Notes: generated from the sequence alone by a model not told the origin. 64,000 nt of DNA from CAWEFA01 sp963851385 (GCA_963851385.1 CAWKPE010000007.1:14815-78814), one strand, 5' to 3'; positions 52,367 through 62,907 are shown, counted from the stretch's first letter. Program-made: numbers and translations.

Positions 52367-53545
52367 ATGCAAAGATTGACCCTTCTTTTCAGCATATCCT
52401 GGCTGAATTTTTTGTCTCTTGGTGCCCAACTTTTAAAAATAGGTTTGTTCAATGAATTAAATACAAAAGCAGTAGTTTTTTCTGTCGTTAATGGTAGTTA
52501 CTTAATATCAGGTGATGGCAGGGCAATTAAATCAATAAAACAAGGGCAAAACCTTTATATTGCAATTGATGGGGATTCGCTTAGGTGCATTGGCTCACAA
52601 ATAAATTATGGATTGTTTAGGGATTTGCATTTTAATTCTATGGTTGATAGCGGAATTTTCAGTCTCAGGCCTGTTGATCCACAAGTAAATATTCGCTTTT
52701 ATGATGATAATTTGGAATTGTGTAAACAACTTGGCAAGTTACAAACTATAAATCTTGTTGATATTGATAAATATATTTCCGGGGTTGTGGAAGCTGAAGG
52801 AGGAAACAAAGCAGCTTCTGAATATTACAAATCACAGGCTGTTTTATGTCGTACTTATGCATTAAACCATTTAGACAGACATACTGATGAATACTTTAAT
52901 CTCTGTGATGGTACTCATTGCCAGGCATATAATGGACGAAATACCGGAAATACGACAATTCTAAAGGCTTCATTTGATACACGCGGATTGGTTGTATTAG
53001 ATACAGATTCCACATTTATTACTGCAGCATTTCATTCAAATTGTGGTGGCGAAACAGAAAATTCCAGTAATGTTTGGCTTATTAATAAGCCTTATTTAAA
53101 GTCGGTTCAGGATCCTTATTGCCAAAATCAAAAGAATTTCAGATGGGAACGAAAATTGAATCTTGAACAATGGAAACAGTATTTAATAAAAAATAATTTT
53201 CATTTGAAAACCAACATGCCGGTTTCGTTTTTTAATTATACTCAATATTGCAGACGTCAATATTATCGACTGGGAAAAGATTCTTTAACTTTCCATAAAA
53301 TAAGAAATGATTTCAACTTACGTTCTGCTTTTTTTTCTTTGGAAGTTAAAGGCGATAGCATTCAAATTCATGGACGCGGATACGGACATGGTGTTGGATT
53401 ATGCCAGGAAGGTGCTATGCAAATGGCAAAGCTTGGATATAATTTTCGCGAAATAATTCAATTTTATTATCAGGGTGTGAATATAACTGACTTCAATAAT
53501 GTACCCATAAGTAAAAATCCGACTCTAAAATTACTGAGGAAATGA
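52367..53545 (+). CDS. SpoIID/LytB-domain protein
   Basis: A 392-residue exported protein (signal peptide about residues 1-20). The SpoIID domain shows NLVDIDKYISGVVEAEGG, YKSQAVLCRTYALNHL, CDGTHCQAYNGRN, TAAFHSNCGGETENSSNVW and the C-terminal GRGYGHGVGLCQEGAMQMA. SpoIID of sporulating bacteria is a lytic transglycosylase acting on stripped peptidoglycan; this non-sporulating version is common in Bacteroidota and presumably acts on cell-wall glycan. It follows lpxB on the same strand and could be co-transcribed. Confidence 0.93.
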   Translation: MQRLTLLFSISWLNFLSLGAQLLKIGLFNELNTKAVVFSVVNGSYLISGDGRAIKSIKQGQNLYIAIDGDSLRCIGSQINYGLFRDLHFNSMVDSGIFSLRPVDPQVNIRFYDDNLELCKQLGKLQTINLVDIDKYISGVVEAEGGNKAASEYYKSQAVLCRTYALNHLDRHTDEYFNLCDGTHCQAYNGRNTGNTTILKASFDTRGLVVLDTDSTFITAAFHSNCGGETENSSNVWLINKPYLKSVQDPYCQNQKNFRWERKLNLEQWKQYLIKNNFHLKTNMPVSFFNYTQYCRRQYYRLGKDSLTFHKIRNDFNLRSAFFSLEVKGDSIQIHGRGYGHGVGLCQEGAMQMAKLGYNFREIIQFYYQGVNITDFNNVPISKNPTLKLLRK

Positions 53546-53579
53546 AAGTTAATTATTAGAAAAAAAATAAATCATTTTA

Positions 53580-54611
53580 CTACAAAGTAATCTTATTTAT
53601 ATAGTGCTTTTGTCCACTACCAATTTTCATAATGTATATACCTTTTGGTAAATCTGATAAATCTATTTTTTTATTTAAAATACTCTGATTTTTAGTTATT
53701 TCAAATTTCTTTAATTCTTCTCCAAGAATATTAAATATTTGAACTTTTAATTTACCGGTACTCCTGTTCTCAAGATATATATTAATTTCTTTGTTTACGG
53801 GATTAGGATAGCAATGGAACTCATCCTTTATGGTTCTTACAGGAAACGTATTAATGTTTATTGCAGAATCCCCATTTAAAAACAAATCGCCAAAATCAGA
53901 AGCATTTTTGTAACTTGTATTTTTGTCAGGACCCGGAAGATAATGAGACCCAAACATATTTTTACGAGTTAGTCCGCCATCATTGGTATTGTATGCAACT
54001 GAAAAACCTAAATGTTTACCTGATGTAAGTATTACAGGCATATTATGTCCTCCATAAACATATTTATCACCAAAAACTTTTAATTCCACTTCCCAATAAT
54101 AAATATTGTTTCCTGAGTTATAGAATTTGAAAGTCATATCCGTATTGTGCGGTTCAAAAGTACCACTAGGTCCGATGGCACAAACGTCACCGGTAGTCAT
54201 TAAATGATAAGCAAATGCTTTATATGTATTCAAATAGTTGCCACCTGAATTATTTTCGTCAATAAAAATTTCTGCACAATCAAAGTTATAGATATTTCCA
54301 TCGCATGGACCTGCATAATTATCATTAATAATGCTCCTGGTAAATTTCATAAGTATATACAAACGATTAGGTGTCCACAAAACTTTATAAGCTCCTGAAT
54401 AATCGTCAGGTGAAGTTGGTGCACCAATCCAAACCTGGTCAATAGGTGCCCATACTGCCGAGTCCCAGCAAACATCACCAGGATCACCATCTATAACAGG
54501 TACATTATATATTTTCTTCGCGTGATACGCGGGTTCAGGCACATTATTGGTTGAAAAAGCAACAATACTACCAAATAAAATAAAAAAATTGATAGATAGA
54601 AAATATTTCAT
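53580..54611 (-). CDS. CBM9-like carbohydrate-binding protein with type IX secretion sorting domain
   Basis: 343 residues. After a signal peptide (about 1-19) a CBM9-type domain (about 30-240) shows VPVIDGDPGDVCWDSAVWAP, YKVLWTPNRLYILMKF and YNFDCAEIFIDENN. The last ~75 residues form a type A sorting domain: CYPNPVNKEINIYLENRS, KVQIFNILGEELKKFEI and LPKGIYIMKIGS. So it should be exported by the type IX system and attached to the cell surface. It precedes, on the same strand but at 341 bases, nothing obviously cotranscribed; the second SusC/SusD pair lies upstream. Confidence 0.88.
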   Translation of the reverse strand: MKYFLSINFFILFGSIVAFSTNNVPEPAYHAKKIYNVPVIDGDPGDVCWDSAVWAPIDQVWIGAPTSPDDYSGAYKVLWTPNRLYILMKFTRSIINDNYAGPCDGNIYNFDCAEIFIDENNSGGNYLNTYKAFAYHLMTTGDVCAIGPSGTFEPHNTDMTFKFYNSGNNIYYWEVELKVFGDKYVYGGHNMPVILTSGKHLGFSVAYNTNDGGLTRKNMFGSHYLPGPDKNTSYKNASDFGDLFLNGDSAININTFPVRTIKDEFHCYPNPVNKEINIYLENRSTGKLKVQIFNILGEELKKFEITKNQSILNKKIDLSDLPKGIYIMKIGSGQKHYINKITL

Positions 54612-54732
54612 CCGTAGATATTTTTTTTATTATTGTCGGATGGAATACCCATAATATCTTCATTCGTGTTTGCGATCAGCAGAATCATGGGTGCTTCATA
54701 TTAGTAATTATAATTGTGTTACAATCAATAAT

Positions 54733-54740
54733 CAAAGCTA
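54733..54740 (-). promoter_or_regulatory. Candidate -7 box (TAGCTTTG) for the CBM9-like gene
   Basis: The minus strand reads TAGCTTTG 122 bases before the ATG. The gap 54612-54951 also holds the two hairpins listed separately, and nothing else was seen. Confidence 0.35.
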
Positions 54741-54815
54741 CAATTTTTAAAGTATTTAATAAAGTATAAATTTGTTTTTAAGAGGTTGACAATCCTAATA
54801 CAAGCAATAAAATAT

Positions 54816-54850
54816 AAAAAGGTGATCCGGAAATACTGAACCACCTTTTT
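54816..54850. terminator. Hairpin downstream of the second susD
   Basis: A 9-bp stem aaaaaggtg/caccttttt with a 17-base loop, A- and T-runs on both sides. It may back up the terminator at 54906. Confidence 0.5.
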
Positions 54851-54905
54851 GTTTGTTTGCCACATATTAAGGTATAATTAATTATTTGCCGAGTATCAGC
54901 AATAA

Positions 54906-54940
54906 AAAAGGAGGCTTCACGAAAAAGAAAGCCTCCTTTT
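54906..54940 (-). terminator. Terminator of the second susC-susD operon
   Basis: A 12-bp stem aaaaggaggctt/aagcctcctttt with an 11-base loop, 12 bases past the susD stop; on the minus strand it ends in a T-run. Confidence 0.8.
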
Positions 54941-54951
54941 GATAATTAATT

Positions 54952-56643
54952 TTACCATCCAGGGTTTTGTACTAACACGTTATTAGAAAGACGAATCTGT
55001 GTTTCCGGAATAGGCAGAAATCCATTGGTCACAGGTCTGTATGTTGAATTGTATAATGCATCAACTCCTGATTCCTTAACTGGAATATTTTTAATTGCAG
55101 CAAAGACAGATTCAGCGTCGTGCCAGCGAAGCAGATCGAAATAACGAACAGCTTCAAATGCCAATTCATGACGACGCTCATTTTTAATATTGTCCAGACT
55201 GACAGCTACAGAAGGTAATCCTGCACGAGTTCTCACTCTATCAAGATAATCCTGTGCATGCGAACTGCCAAGTTCGGCACCCATAAGTAGTACATCGGCA
55301 AAACGCAGCAATATTTCATCCTGCAGGTTCCATAATTGATAGTTATTTGGAGTGGTAGATATTGAATCAAAAAAAATACCTTCAATAGCACCGCTTGCTT
55401 CTTTCATTTGTAAGGATGTAAACTTTTTATTCCACAATCCTGTTTCGTCCTGGCATTGATTTTCACCCCAAACATATTTTGCTGTGCCTTCTTCCAAAGT
55501 ATCTGTAACGTCAATAATAGATCCCTGCTTACGAATATCTCCTGTTTCAAAACTTGCCCAAAGTTGTGGATTTACCGGACCAGCTCCCCATCCGCCACTC
55601 CAGGGAACAAGATTTGTCTGATACCTAAGTCCCATATACAAACAAACCTGGTTGCTATAAGTAACTACTGAAGGTAAACTCCATCCTCCAAAAGTGGAAT
55701 ATTTCACGGCAAACATAGTTTCATTATTCGTAAATCCATTACCCCAACATTCACCTGCCCAATTTAAATTATTTTTTTTGGAATAAGGATATTGCGGTTT
55801 AAGTTTGTCATATGAATAAGGCCAAATATTTCTGAAGTCAGGGATAAGACCATGTCCACTATTAGCAACACAATCGTCGACCCAGGCAATTACCTGATCT
55901 TTTGTAATTGAACCACCTTCAGCTAATGGCATTTCGGTTTTGTTGTAATATCCTGTGTAAAACAAAAAGATACGGGCCATCATACCTTCAGCAGCCCATT
56001 TTGTCGCATGTCCTAGACGATCGAGAGAAATATCCTGTAATTTAACGGCAGGCATTAATTCAATAGCTTTCTTCATGTCCGAAGCAATTTGGGCATATTC
56101 AACATCAGCTGTAGCTTTCGGAAGGTCTACAGGAGCAGGGTCAATAATTAAAGGCACATTACCAAAGAACTTTGCCAATGTAAAATAAAAATATGCGCGC
56201 AGGAAATAAGCTTCACCATGGTCCTGATTTTGTTGATTAACATCGGTGTATACAGCCTGATCAAATCTTTTGATTATCAAATTGACCCTTAGAATACCTT
56301 CATAATATAGTTGCCACAAGGGTCCGTAATTATCCTCAACCTGGTTGGTACATTGGTCCAGATCGTGAAAAGTCAAGTCACCTGAACCACCCCCACCAAA
56401 ACAATCATCGGACTCAAGGTTAGCCATAACAGTAGGATTAGTTGCACCACCGTATGATGGTAGTTCAGAATAAGCACCTGTTAAGGCTTCAGCTACTTCT
56501 GCAGCATTTTTGTAGTAAGTTTCATCAGATATATCATACAAATCCTTTCTATCAAGGAACTTGTCACCACAACCAGAGAACAATACAATTAAAGTGGTGA
56601 ATATCAAATATTTTAATTTTATTATCTTTTTCATTTTTTTCAA
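54952..56643 (-). CDS. SusD/RagB-family lipoprotein (second pair)
   Basis: 563 residues. Lipoprotein signal YLIFTTLIVLFSGC with lipobox Cys near residue 25, then CGDKFLDRKDLYDISDETYY, a TPR-like helical core (HGEAYFLRAYFYFTLAKFFG), DEILLRFADVLLMGAELGSS and IKNERRHELAFEAVRYFDLL, closing with FLPIPETQIRLSNNVLVQNP. It binds glycan at the cell surface with its SusC partner 15 bases upstream. No glycoside hydrolase is linked to the pair in the window, so the ligand is unknown. Confidence 0.95.
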   Translation of the reverse strand: MKKMKKIIKLKYLIFTTLIVLFSGCGDKFLDRKDLYDISDETYYKNAAEVAEALTGAYSELPSYGGATNPTVMANLESDDCFGGGGSGDLTFHDLDQCTNQVEDNYGPLWQLYYEGILRVNLIIKRFDQAVYTDVNQQNQDHGEAYFLRAYFYFTLAKFFGNVPLIIDPAPVDLPKATADVEYAQIASDMKKAIELMPAVKLQDISLDRLGHATKWAAEGMMARIFLFYTGYYNKTEMPLAEGGSITKDQVIAWVDDCVANSGHGLIPDFRNIWPYSYDKLKPQYPYSKKNNLNWAGECWGNGFTNNETMFAVKYSTFGGWSLPSVVTYSNQVCLYMGLRYQTNLVPWSGGWGAGPVNPQLWASFETGDIRKQGSIIDVTDTLEEGTAKYVWGENQCQDETGLWNKKFTSLQMKEASGAIEGIFFDSISTTPNNYQLWNLQDEILLRFADVLLMGAELGSSHAQDYLDRVRTRAGLPSVAVSLDNIKNERRHELAFEAVRYFDLLRWHDAESVFAAIKNIPVKESGVDALYNSTYRPVTNGFLPIPETQIRLSNNVLVQNPGW

Positions 56644-56658
56644 TTTTAAATAGATGTA

Positions 56659-59600
56659 TTAAAATTTAACACTTAATCCTACCATATAGGATTGGGAAGA
56701 CGGGTATAAACCCAAGTCAATACCAGATGCCCAGGTATCTGGACTAGGACTATAACCAACTTCCGGATCCATTCCATTATATTTCGTAAATGTATGCAGA
56801 TTGTTGACTGAAAAATACAATTTTGCTTCAGCTAATGGTAAACTTTTGAAAATGTATTTAAAATCGTACCCAAATGTAACATTACTGATTCGCAAGTAAT
56901 CTGCATCATGAATATAATAATCAGAAATATAAGTAGAAGCAACGGGTGTTACACGTGGTATGGTATATGAAGTCCCCGGCCCTGTCCATCTTCCAAGTAT
57001 TTCGGTTGTATAGTTTGCCTGGGCATTATCAACAAATGAACGATATGATTCAGCTACCTGCATACCAAAAGCACCATTGGCAGTAGCTGAAAGATAAAAC
57101 CCTTTAAAATCGGCATTGAGTTGTATACCCAGGATATAATGCGGGTTCGGATCGCCAATCATTACTTTATCTTTATCATTTAAAGTACTATCATGATTTA
57201 TATCTACATAACGTAAATCTCCAGGTTTAGCATTATAACTCGATTTTGATATTGAATTATCATAATTAGCAGCTTCAGTAGAATCCTGGCAAATTCCATT
57301 TGTTTTGTATCCCCAGAAATAACCCATAGGATAACCCACCTTGCAGCGATACATTTCTCCTGTACCCTGGCTGAGCACATTGGATTGCCCATGCAATATA
57401 CTGTCTGTAGTATTTAGTTGAGTAACTCTATTTTTATTATATGAAACAGACACTGTAACACCATATTTGAATTTCTCGATTTGATCATTCCACCTCAAAG
57501 CCAATTCAATCCCTTTATTGGAAACAGTTCCTCCATTCAGATAAGCGCCACTGGTACCAAAAGATGTTAATGTAGGAGGAAGTACAAGCCAGTCTTTGGT
57601 TTCTTTATCATAATAATCAAAATTAAACTGCAACCTGTTCTTAAGAATATATAAATCCATGCCCAGGTCAGTTTGTTCAGAAGTTTCCCATTTCAGGTTC
57701 GGATTTGGAACCCGCGATGGAAAAGAACCTACCGTACGAACTGTTCTGTCGTTACCAAAAAAATAATCTGTACTATTATTTTCAGTCAAAGTAGAAAGAT
57801 ATTGGAACTTGGGAATGTCCTGGTTACCATTTTCCCCCCAGCTTGCACGAAGTTTCAAGCTGTTAATAAAACCTTTTGACCATTCCATAAATGGTTCATT
57901 GGAAATTAACCAGCCTCCGGATACTGAAGGGAAAGTCCCCCAGCGATGACCCTGCGGGAAGGTAGAAGAACCGTCTGCGCGTAAAACAAAAGTAAACATA
58001 TATGTCTCATTATAATCATAAGAAAGACGTCCAAAGTATGACATCATGGCCCATCCAGCAGTATCTTTACCTGAAAGCGTGGTATAAGTGGGATCAACTA
58101 CAGGTACATTTGACAAGTAAGCCTGATCCGCATTTTGAAAAATACTGTTTTCGTTATGTCCATTTATGAACAAAGCCTGGGAGTTTTTAGTCATTTCATT
58201 ACCAACTAAAGCTGTAAAATTGTGCTTTCCTATAGATTTAATGTAGGTAGCTGTATTGGTCCACGTCCATGTTGAACCATCGTACATGCCTTGATTAACC
58301 TGGTCACGCGTAGTAATAAATTTTGGTCCCAAGTTATAAGCAGGTATCCATTGCCGTGTAGAACCAAACCAGCTTGATACTCCATAAGATGAATGAATTG
58401 TCAGTCCTTTTAACGGACGAAAATCAGCAAAACCAGCTCCAACTATGTTATTGTTATTATTATAATTATACCTGTCATTATAATCCATCAAAGCTATAGG
58501 GTTTGCATCATTAGGATTCCAATTATCAAGAGTTTTATGATAGGCACCTGTAGAGTCATAAACTGGCATTAAAGGATTAGTTACTAGTGCATTATGCAAA
58601 TCATTCCAATAAATATTACCTTGCCGGAAAGTCGGCTTTTTAGTATTTGTGTAAGTCAGATTTTCACCTACGCTTAAAATATTATTACCATTCTTCTCCC
58701 AAATTATAAAAGTTGTATTTAAACGAAGGTTCAGCCTTTCAAACATGTTATTGCTCTGTTTCCCTAAAATTCCTTCCTGCGAGTAATATGATCCTCCCAA
58801 AGAATATGTGTTCAATTTAGAACCTCCGGTAATATTGATAGCATGACTTACAACTGGAGCATTTTTATTCAGCATTTCATCAAACCAATTGGTACCATTC
58901 CACTGCCCACTCATAATTCTATCATAATCAGGGATATCTTGCGCCCAATTGTAAGGTTTTCTACCCCCATTTGTTTGACTTTCGTCCATTATCATCATGT
59001 ACTGCTTCGCATCAAGCAAATCCACTTTTTTATAGACATTTGAAACACCGTAATATGCATCATATGTAACAACTGTTTTTTGATCCAGAGAACCTGTTTT
59101 GGTTTTAACGAGCACAACGCCATTAGCTGCACGAGAACCGTAAATTGCTGAAGAAGCTGCATCTTTCAAAACATCTACTGACTCAATATCTGAAGGACTC
59201 AGGTAATCAATATCCCCTACAACAACGCCATCAACTACATAAAGAGGTTTTGCATCACCGTTAGTACCAATACCACGAATAGTAACCCTGGTACCTGCTC
59301 CCGGCATTCCATTATTCTGGATAATACTCATTCCAGGAGTAATACCCTTCAAAGCATCCATAGGGCTGTTTGTTTTCAGATTCTGAATAGTTTCACCACC
59401 GACATTAAGCGTGGCCCCAGTATTCAGCTTCTTCTTCTGAACACCATAACCAATTACAACAACTTCATTAAGCTGTTGTAATTCCTCTTTAAGGGTCACA
59501 TTAATTGTCGTTTGTGTGCCGACCTGTATCTCTTGTCCAACATAACCGACATAGGTAAATGACAAAGTGGTTTCGTTTCCTAGTACATTAATTGAGAATT

Positions 59601-59808
59601 TACCATTCAAATCAGTTATTGTTCCAGTAGTAGTTCCTTTAACAACTACATTTACTCCTGGTAGAGGGACTCCACCATCGTCAGTTATAACTCCTGTAAT
59701 CGTGCGTCCCTGGGCAAAGGAACTTAAGAAAACAAAAGATAAAATCAGTACCAGCATGCTTCTAGCTATCAGCTGGTAAAGCGCTTTGTAACGTACTTTT
59801 TGCTTCAT
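56659..59808 (-). CDS. SusC/RagA-family TonB-dependent transporter (second pair)
   Basis: An intact 1,049-residue SusC. Signal peptide, then carboxypeptidase-like domain (RTITGVITDDGGVPLPGVNV), TonB-box region (LNEVVVIGYGVQKKKLNTGA), plug (DALKGITPGMSIIQNNGMPG, SIYGSRAANGVVLVKT) and a barrel ending GLSVKF. The TonB-box and CarbopepD parts match those of the first SusC almost residue for residue, while the barrels differ, as expected for receptors with different ligands. A promoter with good spacing lies upstream at 59959-59990. Confidence 0.96.
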   Translation of the reverse strand: MKQKVRYKALYQLIARSMLVLILSFVFLSSFAQGRTITGVITDDGGVPLPGVNVVVKGTTTGTITDLNGKFSINVLGNETTLSFTYVGYVGQEIQVGTQTTINVTLKEELQQLNEVVVIGYGVQKKKLNTGATLNVGGETIQNLKTNSPMDALKGITPGMSIIQNNGMPGAGTRVTIRGIGTNGDAKPLYVVDGVVVGDIDYLSPSDIESVDVLKDAASSAIYGSRAANGVVLVKTKTGSLDQKTVVTYDAYYGVSNVYKKVDLLDAKQYMMIMDESQTNGGRKPYNWAQDIPDYDRIMSGQWNGTNWFDEMLNKNAPVVSHAINITGGSKLNTYSLGGSYYSQEGILGKQSNNMFERLNLRLNTTFIIWEKNGNNILSVGENLTYTNTKKPTFRQGNIYWNDLHNALVTNPLMPVYDSTGAYHKTLDNWNPNDANPIALMDYNDRYNYNNNNNIVGAGFADFRPLKGLTIHSSYGVSSWFGSTRQWIPAYNLGPKFITTRDQVNQGMYDGSTWTWTNTATYIKSIGKHNFTALVGNEMTKNSQALFINGHNENSIFQNADQAYLSNVPVVDPTYTTLSGKDTAGWAMMSYFGRLSYDYNETYMFTFVLRADGSSTFPQGHRWGTFPSVSGGWLISNEPFMEWSKGFINSLKLRASWGENGNQDIPKFQYLSTLTENNSTDYFFGNDRTVRTVGSFPSRVPNPNLKWETSEQTDLGMDLYILKNRLQFNFDYYDKETKDWLVLPPTLTSFGTSGAYLNGGTVSNKGIELALRWNDQIEKFKYGVTVSVSYNKNRVTQLNTTDSILHGQSNVLSQGTGEMYRCKVGYPMGYFWGYKTNGICQDSTEAANYDNSISKSSYNAKPGDLRYVDINHDSTLNDKDKVMIGDPNPHYILGIQLNADFKGFYLSATANGAFGMQVAESYRSFVDNAQANYTTEILGRWTGPGTSYTIPRVTPVASTYISDYYIHDADYLRISNVTFGYDFKYIFKSLPLAEAKLYFSVNNLHTFTKYNGMDPEVGYSPSPDTWASGIDLGLYPSSQSYMVGLSVKF

Positions 59809-59958
59809 AAAAATTAGTTAGTTTAGTTTAACTTAGTTCAGTTTTTTGGTAATTGTAATTTCTGATTTTAAAATTTATAATAAACAAGAATTTATAAAAT
59901 TCAAATCTCAAAACAATTATCAATTCTCACTCATTTGTTTGTTGGTTAAAAACTGTTT

Positions 59959-59990
59959 CAAATATAATTTTTTTTACTTATTGTTTCAAT
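59959..59990 (-). promoter_or_regulatory. Promoter of the second susC-susD operon
   Basis: On the minus strand ATTG (59990-59987) and TATATTTG (59966-59959) stand 20 bases apart, close to the Bacteroidetes -33/-7 pattern. The 5' leader would be about 145 bases. The remaining gap to 60220 is AT-rich with no gene seen. Confidence 0.5.
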
Positions 59991-60220
59991 AATTTTAGTG
60001 TTATATTGACAATTTATTTAAATAATAATAAAAACAATTTGTTAATCAGGCAAAAAGAATACCGTATTATATAGTAATATAATAGAACGAAAAAGTTCTT
60101 TTTTATTTAAAATTAGATGTTAAAATAATTAGTCAGAGAGGGAAAAAGAAGTAAAAAATATATGAATAATAATTACAGCAAATATTTATATTGAATAATA
60201 ACAATAATTAATTCAAAGTA

Positions 60221-61051
60221 TTATTTGCATTCTTCAAAGCTTTTGTCGTACTGATACATTGCTTCCTGGCTCATACCCATACTTGAAAAACCTCCGTCAT
60301 TATAAAGATTTTGCATTGTTACTTTACGGGTGAGATCAGAGAAAAGAGTAATTACATAATTTGCACATTCAAGTGCATTGGCATTTCCTAAAGGAGACAT
60401 CCGGTCAGAAAAATCAAGTAAGGATTCAAAACCTTTTATAACCCCACTTGCAGAAGTTATCGTCGGAGATTGTGATACTGTATTTATTCGAACATTTCTT
60501 TCACGTCCATAAATATAACCAAAACTTCGGGCAATGGATTCGAGGGCAGCCTTCGCGTCTGCCATATCATTATATCCATAAAGTGTTCGTGTTGATGCTA
60601 TGTACGAAAGTGCAACTACTGAACCCCATTCATTTATTGCATCAAACTTACGGCATGTTTGAAGTATTTTGTGAAATGAAAGCGCTGAAACATCTATCGT
60701 TTTCATGTAATTCTCATAATTGATATTATCATATGGAATTGCTTTTCGCACATTGGGTGACATTCCAATAGAATGAAGAATAAAGTCAATTTTACTTTCA
60801 AACTTTTCTAAAGTAGATTTAATGAGACCTTCCATATCTTCGAGTTTTGTTGCATCTGCGTAAATAACTTCTGTACAGCATAATTTTGCCAGTTCATCAA
60901 TTTCACCTAAGCGTTTTGCCATTGGAGCATTAGTAAGCATAATTTGCGCACCTTCTTCGTATGCCCGTTCAGCAACTTTCCATGCAATTGAGTTTTGATT
61001 CAAGGCTCCAAAAATTAGTCCTTTTTTCCCTTTTAACAGATTATAAGCCAT
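60221..61051 (-). CDS. fabI: Enoyl-[acyl-carrier-protein] reductase (NADH)
   Basis: Final reduction of each fatty acid elongation round. The 276-residue SDR enzyme begins LLKGKKGLIFGALNQNSIAW and has the FabI catalytic spacing Y-x6-K in YNDMADAKAALES, preceded by VVALSYIAS. The C-terminal GGFSSMGM segment is family-typical. It stands 174 bases downstream of recN on the same strand, across a low-complexity spacer. Confidence 0.94.
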   Translation of the reverse strand: MAYNLLKGKKGLIFGALNQNSIAWKVAERAYEEGAQIMLTNAPMAKRLGEIDELAKLCCTEVIYADATKLEDMEGLIKSTLEKFESKIDFILHSIGMSPNVRKAIPYDNINYENYMKTIDVSALSFHKILQTCRKFDAINEWGSVVALSYIASTRTLYGYNDMADAKAALESIARSFGYIYGRERNVRINTVSQSPTITSASGVIKGFESLLDFSDRMSPLGNANALECANYVITLFSDLTRKVTMQNLYNDGGFSSMGMSQEAMYQYDKSFEECK

Positions 61052-61078
61052 ATATATTGGTTATTTATTGATTTGTTG

Positions 61079-61170
61079 AAAAAAAAAGAAGTTAGAAGAA
61101 GTTATCGGAAGTTATAAGAAAATAGTAGAAGTCAATAACTCATTACTTCCATTTCATTCAATTAACTTCA
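61079..61170. repeat. Low-complexity repeat (gaagtta/acttcatt units) between recN and fabI
   Basis: The spacer is made of purine-rich units on the left (gaagttagaagaagttatc, agaagtcaa) and their approximate complements on the right (cattacttcc, ttaacttcatt), so it can fold back on itself. Confidence 0.4.
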
Positions 61171-61225
61171 TTTTATTCCATTCCTCAAAACATCAGCAAA
61201 TGAAAAAAGTTCATATAAGCGATAA

Positions 61226-62881
61226 TCAGTTATTCAGCAGTACCCTTGCATTTTTAATAGCGGCTTCGCTAATTTGTTCACCACTCAACATTTTGGCTAT
61301 TTCTGCAACCCTATCTTCACCTTTAAGCAGTTTAATAAAAGTATTTGTGGTTTTTTTGCTTTCTATTTTATAAACCAGATAATGGTTTTGACCCTTTGAA
61401 GCTACCTGAGGCAAATGAGTAATGCTTATTACCTGCATATTTTCAGACATCAGTTTCATTATATTTGCCATTTTATCAGCTATATCTCCTGAAACACCGG
61501 CATCAATTTCATCAAAAATTACAGCAGGCATAGCTAACGAAGATGCGATAATAGATTTAACGGCCAACATAAATCTTGAAATTTCTCCACCTGAAGCAAT
61601 TTTCGTTATATCCATTAAAATAATCTGTTTGTTGGCGCTAAATAAAAATGAAACTTTGTCGCACCCTGACATCATAAATTCTTCAGTATTCTCGAGCCTG
61701 ATTGAGAACATTGCATTAGGCATTCCTAATTGACGAAGGATTGAAATAATTTTTTCTTCAAATGCCGGAATGATGGATTTACGTGAATTGGAAAGATTTG
61801 AAGCCAGCGTAACTAATTGTTGTCTCATAGAATTCAATTGCCTGGAGAGGTTTTCCAATTGTTCGTCATAACTGGTAATTGCTAATATTTTTTGTTTAAA
61901 AGAATCTCTGAGAGCTATTAATTCGTCACTATTTGCAACACGATGCTTCTGACAGAGAGAATAAAGTAAATCCAAACGCTCTTTAACTTCTTCAAGCCTG
62001 GAAGGATTTAAATCTATTGACTCGGCAAGTAATTCTGCCTCAGAAGCTATATCTTTTAATTCAATGTAACAGGTATTAAGTCTTTCCTGCAGAGGAGCAA
62101 TCTTTGACAATAGTTCTTTAATTTTTCCCGCCTGGAAAGTTGCTTCCTTAAGTTGGCTAATAATGCCCGATGATTCAGATGAGAGCAATCCTGTAATATT
62201 TACAAGTGTTGATTTAATTTCCTCTGCATGAGAAAGTACTTTTAATTCTTTTTCAAGTTCAATTTGCTCACCTGGTTTAATTCGAACATTTTCTAATTCA
62301 TTAAGTTGAAACTGGAAATAATCAAGGTCAGCTTTTTCTTTTGACGATTTTTCCTGCAAGTCAGACTGCAACCGTTGAAGTTCATTATGTTTATTATAGC
62401 ATTCTTTGTACGAGCCTAGTAATTCGCTATTTTTTGCAAGTATATCAATCAGTCTTAATTGAAATTGGCTATCGGTAATATAAGAATTTTGATGTTGTGA
62501 ATGAATGTCGATTAACTTGTCTCCTAAATCTTTTAGAATATTCAAATTAACTGGAGTATCATTTACGAAAGCTCTGGAACGGCCATTGTCAAGAATTTCG
62601 CGACGGATTATAACCTGGTCGTCATAGTCAAGTTCATTCATTTTAAAGAAGCTTTGCAGATTATATTCTCTTATTACAAATTGACCCTCCACAACACATT
62701 TCTTTGATTTATCGAGAAGCATTGAAGTGTCTGCTCTTTGTCCGACGAGTAAAGATAACGCACCAAGCAATATTGATTTGCCCGCTCCCGTTTCGCCGGT
62801 AATAATAGAAAAGCCACTATCAAATGTGATACTTAAGTCTTCAATAAGAGCATAATTTTGTATTGATAAGCTTTGTAGCAT
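61226..62881 (-). CDS. recN: DNA repair protein RecN
   Basis: An SMC-like ATPase that helps in double-strand break repair. The 551 residues contain the N-terminal Walker A ITGETGAGKSILLGALSLL, a long coiled coil (about 165-370), the ABC signature region KIASGGEISRFMLAVKS and Walker B AVIFDEIDAGVSGDIADKMA. It follows porD on the same strand, as in other Bacteroidota. A -7 box is at 62908-62915. Confidence 0.96.
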   Translation of the reverse strand: MLQSLSIQNYALIEDLSITFDSGFSIITGETGAGKSILLGALSLLVGQRADTSMLLDKSKKCVVEGQFVIREYNLQSFFKMNELDYDDQVIIRREILDNGRSRAFVNDTPVNLNILKDLGDKLIDIHSQHQNSYITDSQFQLRLIDILAKNSELLGSYKECYNKHNELQRLQSDLQEKSSKEKADLDYFQFQLNELENVRIKPGEQIELEKELKVLSHAEEIKSTLVNITGLLSSESSGIISQLKEATFQAGKIKELLSKIAPLQERLNTCYIELKDIASEAELLAESIDLNPSRLEEVKERLDLLYSLCQKHRVANSDELIALRDSFKQKILAITSYDEQLENLSRQLNSMRQQLVTLASNLSNSRKSIIPAFEEKIISILRQLGMPNAMFSIRLENTEEFMMSGCDKVSFLFSANKQIILMDITKIASGGEISRFMLAVKSIIASSLAMPAVIFDEIDAGVSGDIADKMANIMKLMSENMQVISITHLPQVASKGQNHYLVYKIESKKTTNTFIKLLKGEDRVAEIAKMLSGEQISEAAIKNARVLLNN

Positions 62882-62907
62882 AAGTTTAACTTTGCTTTTT
62901 CTGAAGA

